In this document: piece by piece, positions 1 through 5,665 of the stretch | How positions within the stretch are numbered: the stretch's first letter is position 1 | Layout: each line of letters opens with the position of its first letter | Source of the DNA: JAYWAM01 sp043782425 | Lineage (GTDB): Bacteria > Pseudomonadota > Gammaproteobacteria > Burkholderiales > Usitatibacteraceae | NCBI GenBank assembly: GCA_043782425.1 | Contig: JAYWAM010000227.1 | Coordinates: 1 to 12,749 of the forward strand | DNA: 12,749 nt | Direction: 5' to 3' | The notes under the pieces: model-generated | Told to the model about the DNA's origin: nothing | The model's database searches: none | What the model saw: only the letters and a program-made list of their open reading frames with translations | Translations under genes and position numbers: made by a program

Positions 1-588
1 TGCCTCCACGCTTTGCAAGACTTTTAGGAGACGAGGCCGTTTCTTGGAGAGGTGCGCCCGAGTGCCCGCCCATTTGGACACGACAACGGCAAGAAAGTCG
101 AGTGCGCCTGGAGTGGCGCCGGAGAGGAAGGGATGGCCGGGGAAACTGTCTGCAAAGACCTCCCAGTTCCTATTTAGTTGGCGGCGTGCACCTTGGCGCA
201 CCTTCTCTTGAGCGGGTTTGGTTGTGGCTGTGGTCCACCGTTCAGGATAGTCATTGATTCCGATGGCGGAGTAGCAATTCGCTGCAATGAAGACGAGTCC
301 ACGAATGGCCTGTGCCTTGGCGCTGAGCGATTCCGGAAGCAACTTGCCTTCACCAGCAACGAGGCCGAGGTAAATGAGCATAGCAGCACTCTCGGTCAGG
401 ACCGTGCCATCCGGAAGCAAGAGAGTTGGAATTTGGCGAAGCGGGTTTACGCGAGCCAGGTCGTTGATCGCAGAATCCGACTCCCAGGTTGAGGCACGGA
501 CTAGCCTGTAGGGCAGGCCGCAAACGCGCAGCGCCATCTCGATAGCTGCCGAACCGGAACCGCGAGAGCCATAGAGTGTGTACGTCAT
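1..588 (-). CDS. Glutathione S-transferase family protein (partial, C-terminus beyond window edge)
   Basis: The reverse strand reads 196 codons from an ATG at 586-588 to the window edge without a stop. The product begins MTYTLYGSRGSGSAAIEMAL. Residues 1-80 have the thioredoxin-like GST N-domain layout: an N-terminal strand ending in YGSRGSGS, the cis-proline motif QIPTLLLPDG (Pro54), and the glutathione-binding TES-type motif with Glu66-Ser67, then AAMLIYL. Residues from about 90 on fit the helical C-domain, including the FLSGATPGALDF segment near 160 that corresponds to the conserved N-capping/Asp region. Bacterial GSTs are usually 200-220 aa, so only a short tail is missing. The family conjugates or reduces electrophilic substrates with glutathione in the cytoplasm; the substrate here cannot be told. 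The ribosome site before the ATG is weak, but no better in-frame start is seen upstream. Confidence 0.85.
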   Translation of the reverse strand, partial: MTYTLYGSRGSGSAAIEMALRVCGLPYRLVRASTWESDSAINDLARVNPLRQIPTLLLPDGTVLTESAAMLIYLGLVAGEGKLLPESLSAKAQAIRGLVFIAANCYSAIGINDYPERWTTATTKPAQEKVRQGARRQLNRNWEVFADSFPGHPFLSGATPGALDFLAVVVSKWAGTRAHLSKKRPRLLKVLQSVEA

Positions 589-709
589 ATGGAAGCCTAA
601 CGCTGAAAGTAACTGTCGCTAACGATGTGCTTGACGCACCACGGCAAAACCAGATTTCTCGTCCTGAACACAAAAATAGGGTAAAAGTTTATCATTCATT
701 ATTAATTGG

Positions 710-1210
710 TTAGGTCGCACGCGCCGCGCCACGATCCCGCATGAACGAGAGCCGAAATCCCAACCATACCCCAATTAGCGGGGAGAACATGAGCATAGCC
801 ACATGCGGCCATTTCGACCATGAGTCGAAAAATATGCCTGGACTTTTATACTCGCCAAAGCTTACGACAACAAGCGCAGGTACTAGCCACCCTAGACAGA
901 ATGCAATGAGCACGCCTCTTGCGTTGCTTCGGATAACCTTAAACAACGCATACGAAACAACCACGTAGGCGAAGACTATCGGGGTGCCTAGAATCAGCAA
1001 ATCCATAGCCGGAATGGTGATCGGTTTGTACAGGCGTGCCGCAGATTTCAAGAAGGGCGGCCAGGCCCACGCGCCAAAAATGCCTGACAGGTAGTGATAC
1101 ACGTAGTAGCTCATGATCCCCGCGAAGAAACTGACGCCTGTTGTTGCAACAGGCCCGAACACTTGGGCACTGGCCTTCGGTAGCGACTTCGGCGGCTTAT
1201 AGGGGTTCAT
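710..1210 (-). CDS. Hypothetical membrane protein, four predicted helices
   Basis: A 166-aa product that I do not recognise. Four hydrophobic segments are visible at about residues 17-45, 69-91, 99-118 and 135-156. A proline/lysine-rich N-terminus (MNPYKPPKSLPK) precedes them and a basic C-terminal tail (MRDRGAARAT) follows. The pattern suggests a small integral inner-membrane protein. No catalytic or binding motif stands out. The ATG at 1208-1210 has no clear Shine-Dalgarno sequence. The gene stands alone, same strand as the GST with about 120 bp between them, and with more than 600 bp of repeat-rich non-coding DNA upstream. Coding status is supported by the consistent hydrophobic periodicity; function is unknown. 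Confidence 0.65.
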   Translation of the reverse strand: MNPYKPPKSLPKASAQVFGPVATTGVSFFAGIMSYYVYHYLSGIFGAWAWPPFLKSAARLYKPITIPAMDLLILGTPIVFAYVVVSYALFKVIRSNARGVLIAFCLGWLVPALVVVSFGEYKSPGIFFDSWSKWPHVAMLMFSPLIGVWLGFRLSFMRDRGAARAT

Positions 1211-1419
1211 GATTTCAGTTAGGCCTACGTGATATAGACGGCGTCAACCTTAGCGCATGAAGCCGACCAAATCAACCTCCTATTTGTATCCCGTTAACTT
1301 CCATGCAAATTCATCTTGCTGCTCATTTTTAGTCAAGCCTAAAATTTTGCAGTTGGAAGCTCCATTGCCGGGGGTGCGATTCAAGCCGATGTGAAACTAT
1401 TTCCAGAACCTCCAAACAA

Positions 1420-1540
1420 GTGTCATCCCCGCTCCCGATTAAGGCATTCGAGGGCAGGCTACAGCGGGGAACTTTTTTTCTAGCAGAACATGGATTCCCG
1501 CCACCCGATCAGGTTGAGGACAGGCTTCGCGGGAAGGACA
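1420..1540. repeat. MITE-like paired-hairpin element with TGTCA-type ends
   Basis: The left end reads GTGTCATCCCCGC and the right end GCGGGAAGGACA; the outer 12 bases are inverted copies with two mismatches. Two internal hairpins are perfect: TCCCCGCT (1426-1433) with AGCGGGGA (1463-1470), and TTCCCGC (1495-1501) with GCGGGAA (1529-1535). They are joined by a T-rich centre and an ATGGATTCCCGCC segment. This resembles the small interspersed TGTCATTCCCGC...GCGGGAATGACA repeats common in proteobacteria; it carries no coding capacity and is slightly degenerate. The match to that general type is from memory, not from a search. Confidence 0.55.
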
Positions 1541-1548
1541 AATCAGTT

Positions 1549-1740
1549 GTAGGATGGGTTGAGCGCAGCGATACCCATCACCGTCTCCATCATCCCCACC
1601 AAGCCTCCATCACCACCACGCTAAGTGCTGGTATTTTGCCTTAAGATTGGGCGGGAGATACGGGTGGGGAATTGGATTACAGGGAGCGGGAGGATGTGGT
1701 TGATTGATTGATGGGTATCGCTGCGCTCAACCCATCCTAC
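1549..1740. repeat. Inverted REP pair 1 (perfect 32-bp arms)
   Basis: The arms at 1549-1580 and 1709-1740 are exact reverse complements over 32 bp, separated by 128 bp. Each arm starts with GTAG at its outer end, followed by a 7-bp stem GATGGGT/ACCCATC (1553-1559 with 1573-1579 in the left arm) and an apical GCGCAGCG. A GTAG tetranucleotide 5' to an imperfect hairpin is the hallmark of REP sequences recognised by RAYT transposases. The arrangement of two REPs facing each other corresponds to a BIME/REPIN. Confidence 0.75.
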
Positions 1741-1745
1741 GTTCG

Positions 1746-1817
1746 CTCTCCCCCGTTCCGGTGGAGAGGGAGAAACTCCCTCTCCCGCTTGGGCGGGAGA
1801 GGTTAGGGTGAGGGTGG
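1746..1817. repeat. Overlapping CTCTCCC/GGGAGAG hairpin repeat
   Basis: Two mutually exclusive perfect stems occur here. GGAGAGGGAG (1763-1772) pairs with CTCCCTCTCC (1776-1785) over 10 bp with a 3-nt loop. CCTCTCCCGC (1779-1788) pairs with GCGGGAGAGG (1793-1802) over 10 bp with a 4-nt loop. A weaker stem CTCTCC/GGAGAG spans 1746-1768. The tail GGTTAGGGTGAGGGT is typical of the purine-rich interspersed repeats seen next to genes in many proteobacteria. It lies downstream of the small membrane protein gene ending at 1847 and could act as a transcript-end structure; no long T-run follows. Confidence 0.55.
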
Positions 1818-1846
1818 GGCTGTCGCAAATTAAGGAATTCTCAAAA

Positions 1847-2179
1847 TCAGCTATCGTTAGCCGCCATGATCGAGACTGCGGTGATGATGCTGACAATCGC
1901 AACAAACGCGAACGCGGATTTCGACATGTTGTTGGTTGCAATATCCATAGCTGCTTCCACCAGAAAATTTCCGCCACCGGCAAAGAGCGCAACGAATGTT
2001 GCCGCCAACAAGGCGAAAGCAAATGGAATAGCGAAGCGCATAGCAGGCGAAATTCGCGATGCGGCGGGCAGGTTATTTATCACACGCAAGGTGAAGCCGG
2101 CGTCATCGATGTACTGATCGCGCTGCACTGCTGCATCAGATTTCAACAATTCGTCGATAGGGTCTTTGATGATATTCAT
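1847..2179 (-). CDS. Small membrane protein, probable anti-sigma factor of the adjacent ECF sigma
   Basis: The product is 110 aa: a cytoplasmic-type N-terminus of about 45 residues containing the segment DDAGFTLRVINNLP, a first transmembrane helix at about 48-68, a short loop, and a second helix at about 87-105. The DxGF-x-x-RV-x-x-x-LP pattern resembles short proteins found directly downstream of ECF sigma factors (DUF5056-like); this resemblance is recalled, not searched. The start is decided by a strong AAGGAG at 2187-2192, 7 nt from the ATG. The ATG overlaps the TGA of the sigma gene (ATGA), implying translational coupling. A membrane anti-sigma that holds the sigma factor at the inner membrane is the most economical reading, but no zinc-binding HxxxCxxC anti-sigma motif is present, so the role is inferred from position. 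Confidence 0.75.
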   Translation of the reverse strand: MNIIKDPIDELLKSDAAVQRDQYIDDAGFTLRVINNLPAASRISPAMRFAIPFAFALLAATFVALFAGGGNFLVEAAMDIATNNMSKSAFAFVAIVSIITAVSIMAANDS

Positions 2180-2775
2180 GCTGCAACTCCTTGGCCCGCA
2201 TTGGACTGCGACGCATAGGCGCTCAGCTTAGCGCGCAGCTTTTCCTTGGCCTTCAGTATATTGGTTTTGACTGTGCCGAGCGGGATGCCAAGCACATACG
2301 CCGCTTCCTCATGAGAAAGATCGTTGTAATAGCACTGTAAGATGGCATTGCGTTCGCCATCGGTGAGGCACTCCATGGCGCGCGCGAGGTCGCGCTGCAT
2401 GCCGGTGTGTTCCGATTCGGGTGCGAGCGCTTCCGGCCCCGGCATACTTTCTACATCCATCGTCAGCTCGTGTTTCTTGCGCACTTCCGATTGCAAGGCA
2501 TTAAACGCGATGCGGTAGAGCCAGGTCGAAAATTTTGCTTCATAGCGAAACGATCTGATATTTCGCCAGGCCAAGATAAATGTTTCCTGAGCGATGTCAT
2601 CCGCAAGCTCGATGTTGCCACCGGTCATCTTGCGCAGCGACGCGCGCAACTGCGATTGATGACGTCGCACCAGCTCCGCAAACGCATGGCGGTCTTCGCG
2701 CAGCAGCATGCGCCCGATCAGGTCGCTGTCGGCAAACCCAGCGGAGTCGTCGGCGTGACGACGGGCGGATGGCAT
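2176..2775 (-). CDS. RNA polymerase ECF-type sigma factor (sigma-70 family)
   Basis: A 199-aa protein with the two-domain ECF layout. Sigma region 2 covers about residues 31-100, with the core-binding DDIAQETFILAWRNI (59-73) and the promoter-melting FSTWLYRIAFNAL (82-94). A linker follows at about 101-128, then sigma region 4 (130-182) with the helix-turn-helix SHEEAAYVLGIPLGTVKTNI at 154-173. It directs RNA polymerase to a dedicated regulon and normally is held inactive by a partner protein. It is the middle gene of a three-gene operon: 28 nt behind the DUF6249-like gene and overlapping the downstream membrane protein by ATGA. The ATG at 2773-2775 lacks a good Shine-Dalgarno, consistent with coupling to the upstream gene. 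Length is usual for the family. The specific ECF subgroup is not assignable by eye. Confidence 0.93.
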   Translation of the reverse strand: MPSARRHADDSAGFADSDLIGRMLLREDRHAFAELVRRHQSQLRASLRKMTGGNIELADDIAQETFILAWRNIRSFRYEAKFSTWLYRIAFNALQSEVRKKHELTMDVESMPGPEALAPESEHTGMQRDLARAMECLTDGERNAILQCYYNDLSHEEAAYVLGIPLGTVKTNILKAKEKLRAKLSAYASQSNAGQGVAA

Positions 2776-2803
2776 GGTCGCAAAAAAGTCAGGGGTTAGA
2801 TGA

Positions 2804-3172
2804 TTAGGTGGTAGGCCCTTGGTCTTTCGCTTTACCCGTATCGAGCTTCCATACCACCAAATAGCCCGCTCCCATGAAAAGGGGAATCAGTCCCAGGCTC
2901 CAGGGTTTATCCAACTGATACATAAACAAAGCCAGGCCCAGGCCGAGCGCCACCAGCACCACGCCGCGGCGCAAGTCTGAAAATGGCTTGTCAGGGCCCA
3001 TGAATAATTCGGGCGGGACTGGCTGGCCCCTTTCCGCCATCTGCTTTGCGGTTTCGTGAATCATGCGCGTTTTGCGCAATTTGTACCAAAGAAATATCCC
3101 GACTAGCATGATTGGCATACCCATTGCCAGAGTGACTGACAAGCCCGCTATCATCGTTTCGCCAAAATCCAT
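2804..3172 (-). CDS. DUF6249-like inner-membrane protein, first gene of the ECF sigma operon
   Basis: A 122-aa product with three hydrophobic helices at about residues 8-31, 70-86 and 91-109. The loop between the first two carries RMIHETAKQMAERGQPVPPE, then SDLRRGVVLVALGLGLALF. This loop-plus-helix pattern (HET...A..G.PVPPEL...DLRRG) is what I associate with DUF6249 proteins, which often sit beside ECF sigma genes. The start is secure: AGGAG at 3179-3183 lies 6 nt from the ATG. The sigma gene begins 28 nt after its stop on the same strand, so they are very likely co-transcribed. A role in sensing or modulating the sigma/anti-sigma pair is a guess from context; the family's biochemical function is not known to me. 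Confidence 0.8.
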   Translation of the reverse strand: MDFGETMIAGLSVTLAMGMPIMLVGIFLWYKLRKTRMIHETAKQMAERGQPVPPELFMGPDKPFSDLRRGVVLVALGLGLALFMYQLDKPWSLGLIPLFMGAGYLVVWKLDTGKAKDQGPTT

Positions 3173-3178
3173 TTTTAT

Positions 3179-3183
3179 CTCCT
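3179..3183 (-). promoter_or_regulatory. Ribosome binding site of the DUF6249-like gene
   Basis: AGGAG on the minus strand, 6 nt before the ATG at 3172. It is one of the strongest such sites in the window and fixes the start of the operon's first gene. Confidence 0.7.
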
Positions 3184-3241
3184 AAGTCCGAATTGGGTTC
3201 ATGTAGCCGTATGACGCGGCCAACAGCGGTTTTGGATTTAG

Positions 3242-3313
3242 GCGTAGGGCGGACCTGTCCGCCAAAACGTCAGCACCACACAGGCATGGTCGGCGGACAG
3301 GTCCGCCCTACGC
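3242..3313. repeat. Inverted REP pair 2 (perfect 22-bp arms, 28-bp spacer)
   Basis: The arms 3242-3263 and 3292-3313 are exact reverse complements. Each carries GTAG at the outer end and then a compact hairpin with the 7-bp stem GGCGGAC/GTCCGCC and a CT loop. The pair lies between the stop of the OmpA-FecR gene (3338) and the start of the sigma operon (3172), both on the minus strand. In RNA the two arms could also fold into one long stem, so it may attenuate or stabilise the transcript between the two units. It belongs to the same GTAG-headed class as pair 1 and the RAYT ends. Confidence 0.75.
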
Positions 3314-3337
3314 ACTACTTTTTTTCGGGTAACGGTG

Positions 3338-4567
3338 CTATGGCGCATCAAGCAACGCATCGAGATCGCCGCTTGAAAAAACGTTGGCTGGTGTATCCAG
3401 TTTTCTAGCTGCGGGTGCGCGCTCTCCGCCGCGCAGCTTCGGCCCTTGCGCGCCGGCAAAAGCCTGCTCATTCATCGTCAGCGATACCTTCGAGCCATCG
3501 TTGCCGTCGAGTTCAATTGCGCCGCTGTTGACGCGCACATAGGTGCCTGATTCCTGCGCGCTACGTCGCTTCGGCGTGTGGACGATTTCGATGTCGGTGC
3601 CGCGGATGCCGATGGTGGCGTTAGGGGTGGTGAAGCGCACCGCCTGCGGGCGGGATTTGCCGACCGAGCCGGTCACATAGCGAATCGCGCCCAGAGCAAG
3701 CGCGATGGAATGACTGAGTCTGTCCAGCGGGCCGCTGTTGACTATGCGGTTCAAGCTGACTGTGGTGCCCGGCCGCACCAGCAGTTTGGCGCCGTCCTCC
3801 AGTTGCACCAGCACCGACGCGCCGGTAGCAGTCGAAATCGTGTCACCTTCGCGCAACACCTCTCCCGGCCCCATGGCGGTGGTTTTGTTGGCGTGAGTCA
3901 ACGACACTGCACCCTGCAATTGCCGGACCACTCCGGCGCTCAAGGTTTGGGTTTTGGTCGCCGCAGGCGCTGCCGCTGTAGCCGCTGGTGCGGGCGCAGG
4001 TGCGTCGGAACCCGATGCTGCATCGTCCAGCGCCACCACAACGACACGTCGATTCACCGCCGCCTTCGGGTTGGCGCTATCGAATGGCTCGCTGCTGCCT
4101 TTGCCCACTGCGGACAGGCGCGCCGACTGCACGCCGCCATTGCTCAGCAGAAATTGCCGCACACTGTGCGCGCGTCGCTCGGACAAACGCAGATTGGCCT
4201 GCGCATCGCCAATCGCATCGGTATGCCCCTCGATGCGAAAGCGCTGTCCCGCCAGCGCAGGCGAATTCATAGCAGTACCGAGTTTGGTCAACAGATCGCG
4301 GCTTTGCGCAGTGATATTCGCCGAGGCAAATTCAAACTGCACCGACAACTGCAGCCGTCCAGCCGCTGGCGTTGCACCGCTGGTGTCGAGTCCACGTCTC
4401 TTCAGCCCGCCGAGAAGCGGCTGTGCGCTTTGCTTGCTGGTCAAAGCATCGACCATTTCCTCTACCGAGGGTTCTGCTGTCGCGAGCGATGGAATGCAAA
4501 CGGCGGTGAGCAGTAATGCGCAAAACACGAGCAATTGCGCATGAAGTCTTGCGTGGAAAGAGTTCAT
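3338..4567 (-). CDS. Exported OmpA-type peptidoglycan-binding / FecR domain fusion protein
   Basis: A 409-aa protein starting at the ATG of 4565-4567. It opens with a Sec signal peptide: basic start, hydrophobic LLVFCALLLTAVCIP, probable cleavage after SLATA (residue 31). Residues about 72-180 form an OmpA C-terminal domain with IEGHTDAIGD (112-121) and LSERRAHSVRQFL (128-140); Asp117 and Arg132 are the positions that contact diaminopimelate in peptidoglycan. An Ala/Pro linker follows (about 185-205). A FecR-type domain starts near 210 with GVVRQLQGAVSL, then GEVLREGDTIST, a strand-rich LVRPGTTVSLNR, and FTTPNATIGIRGTD. The usual FecR cytoplasmic anti-sigma part is absent, so this is a periplasmic/cell-wall scaffold or sensor rather than a classical FecR regulator. 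An in-frame GTG at 4625-4627 would add 20 residues before the signal peptide and is less likely; neither start has a good Shine-Dalgarno. Confidence 0.88.
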   Translation of the reverse strand: MNSFHARLHAQLLVFCALLLTAVCIPSLATAEPSVEEMVDALTSKQSAQPLLGGLKRRGLDTSGATPAAGRLQLSVQFEFASANITAQSRDLLTKLGTAMNSPALAGQRFRIEGHTDAIGDAQANLRLSERRAHSVRQFLLSNGGVQSARLSAVGKGSSEPFDSANPKAAVNRRVVVVALDDAASGSDAPAPAPAATAAAPAATKTQTLSAGVVRQLQGAVSLTHANKTTAMGPGEVLREGDTISTATGASVLVQLEDGAKLLVRPGTTVSLNRIVNSGPLDRLSHSIALALGAIRYVTGSVGKSRPQAVRFTTPNATIGIRGTDIEIVHTPKRRSAQESGTYVRVNSGAIELDGNDGSKVSLTMNEQAFAGAQGPKLRGGERAPAARKLDTPANVFSSGDLDALLDAP

Positions 4568-4656
4568 AGGGAGATGAAAATTGTGGAGTGGATAAAAGAC
4601 GCCGTAAGTATATTGTTGTTTGTCCACGTTGTTTATTGGCGCGCGGGCGCTGCGCT

Positions 4657-5055
4657 TCAGCGTCCAGGAAGGGCGACTTCGACGGTTTTGCCGCCATAGC
4701 CGAACTTCTGATCACGCGCCTGAACTAGGACGGTTCGAACATCTTTGGGAATTTTTACCCCGTGAAGGTCGCGCGTAAACGGCTGCTCATCAGCGTGGTC
4801 ATGTAACAGCACGCGTTCCCCGTAGACTATGCCGCTTTTACCGACTACGCGGAAGGCATCTGCATAGCGCTGCGGCGTGTCGTAGGCTGAGGACACCGTG
4901 ACATCAAAGTCGAATGTATCGGCGTTACGGGATTGAACCTTTGCAGCAACGACGTCGGGGTGCTTCTGCGCAGTCACGTCGAGTGGCTGTGCCGAGGCGA
5001 TCGCCAGACCTGCTGCGAGGAGGATGATCGAGAGGATATGAGAACGCTGACGCAT
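4657..5055 (-). CDS. Small exported protein of unknown function
   Basis: A 132-aa product. The ATG at 5053-5055 is preferred because it places a signal peptide (MRQRSHILSIILLAAGLAIASA, probable cut after residue 22) at the N-terminus; upstream in-frame ATG and TTG codons would bury it. The mature part is about 110 residues, predicted mostly beta. It has the segments HPDVVAAKVQSRNADTFDF, YADAFRVVGKSGIVYGER, LLHDHADEQPFTRDLHGV and GYGGKTVEVALPG. The HxHxxEQPFTR stretch (around residues 85-95) looks conserved and could bind metal; I have seen similar uncharacterised periplasmic proteins but cannot name the family. It precedes the OmpA-FecR gene by 89 bp on the same strand and may be co-transcribed. 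No clear Shine-Dalgarno is seen. Confidence 0.75.
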   Translation of the reverse strand: MRQRSHILSIILLAAGLAIASAQPLDVTAQKHPDVVAAKVQSRNADTFDFDVTVSSAYDTPQRYADAFRVVGKSGIVYGERVLLHDHADEQPFTRDLHGVKIPKDVRTVLVQARDQKFGYGGKTVEVALPGR

Positions 5056-5375
5056 GATGAGTTGTTTGTTATTTAAGGCTGTGTGTGGCAGGCTCATCAA
5101 TCGCGCGCGTCAACACAAACCGGCAAGCGCGTATTTTCGTGCTGGTCAGGTTGAGCGAAAGTTTAGAAATCACTTTAGACACTTGCGCTCTTTACACACC
5201 AAACCGGCCGACCAGGACTACTGAAATTATCAGGATATATCGATGAGCAAAAACTGTTTGATTCATTGTGCATGCTCTGACGTAGTCTGTCCGCAGATGC
5301 ATAATAATACAGATCAACAATGGCGATCGGGGAAATGCTCGACCGTCTTCTTCTGACCAGAACTTGCCTTTCGCG
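5056..5375. other. Intergenic stretch without recognisable gene
   Basis: About 320 bp between the small exported protein and the HigA remnant. It must hold the promoter of the minus-strand gene starting at 5055. I see no convincing -35/-10 pair, RNA gene or repeat. Base composition is more A+T-rich than the flanking genes. Confidence 0.5.
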
Positions 5376-5540
5376 CTACATTTCTCCCAAGTAATGTTTG
5401 GCTTCGTAGTTTTGCACCAGCAGAACTAAAATTTCCAGTTTATCCGCTGCTGGTGTTCCGTCCGGCGTATTAAATAGACGCTCAATTTTGCGCAGTGTGG
5501 CGCGGTATTCGGCATCAGTTTTAATCGGCTTGATTTCCAT
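5376..5540 (-). pseudogene. higA: Truncated HigA-type antitoxin remnant
   Basis: A 54-codon minus-strand frame from the ATG at 5538-5540 to a TAG at 5376-5378. It reads MEIKPIKTDAEYRATLRKIE, then RLFNTPDGTPAADKLEILVL, then LVQNYEAKHYLGEM. This closely follows the N-terminal segment of HigA antitoxins of the HTH/COG5499 type (MEIKPIRTEADY... PEGDRL..L..LVEAYEAKHYP...). In that family the DNA-binding helix-turn-helix comes after this segment and the full protein is about 120-140 aa. Here the frame ends just after YEAKHY, and I cannot find the HTH half downstream in any frame. No HigB toxin gene is recognisable upstream. It is best read as the decayed end of a lost toxin-antitoxin locus. Whether the short peptide is still made is unknown; family recognition is from memory. 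Confidence 0.7.
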
Positions 5541-5654
5541 GGTCGTATCCTATCAAGTTTTGTCCATCTCGTTTGCCTGCTCCCAAAAAAATTCCACCCG
5601 CCTTAACCCCTTTTCAATCTATAGTCCGTTTAACGGGTGTGGATGGCCTACTAA

Positions 5655-5659
5655 CGGAG
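5655..5659 (+). promoter_or_regulatory. Ribosome binding site deciding the alpha-2-macroglobulin start
   Basis: GGAGA lies 6 nt before the ATG at 5666. It favours that ATG over an in-frame TTG at 5573, which would put 31 residues in front of the signal peptide. Confidence 0.6.
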
Positions 5660-5665
5660 AAAAAC

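Larger units (their letters stand above)
1211..1846. other. Gene-free, repeat-rich intergenic region
   Basis: No convincing gene on either strand. Short open frames here lie inside inverted repeats and look non-coding. From 1211 to about 1419 I see nothing specific. From 1420 to 1817 three separate repeat structures lie end to end; they are listed individually. Confidence 0.7.

Noticed and set aside
178..492. A 104-codon plus-strand frame at the left end
   Set aside because: It is antisense to the GST frame and has no protein-like features.
3184..3240. CGTC box (minus strand) as an ECF autoregulatory -10 element before the sigma operon
   Set aside because: A CGTC occurs in TTGGCCGCGTCATACGG, and another before the OmpA-FecR gene, but no matching -35 element lies at constant spacing in both, so I cannot support a promoter call.
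3578..4516. A 312-codon plus-strand frame opposite the OmpA-FecR gene
   Set aside because: Arg/His/Cys-rich shadow translation without domains; the minus strand has unmistakable OmpA and FecR motifs.
5620..5625. TATAGT as a -10 box for the alpha-2-macroglobulin gene
   Set aside because: No acceptable -35 hexamer lies 16-18 bp upstream, so the match is likely chance in an A+T-richer stretch.
5541..5640. Possible HigB toxin fragment upstream of the HigA remnant
   Set aside because: A short frame ending VEFFWEQANEMDKT precedes the HigA start, but it does not match HigB motifs that I know and is only about 20 codons long.
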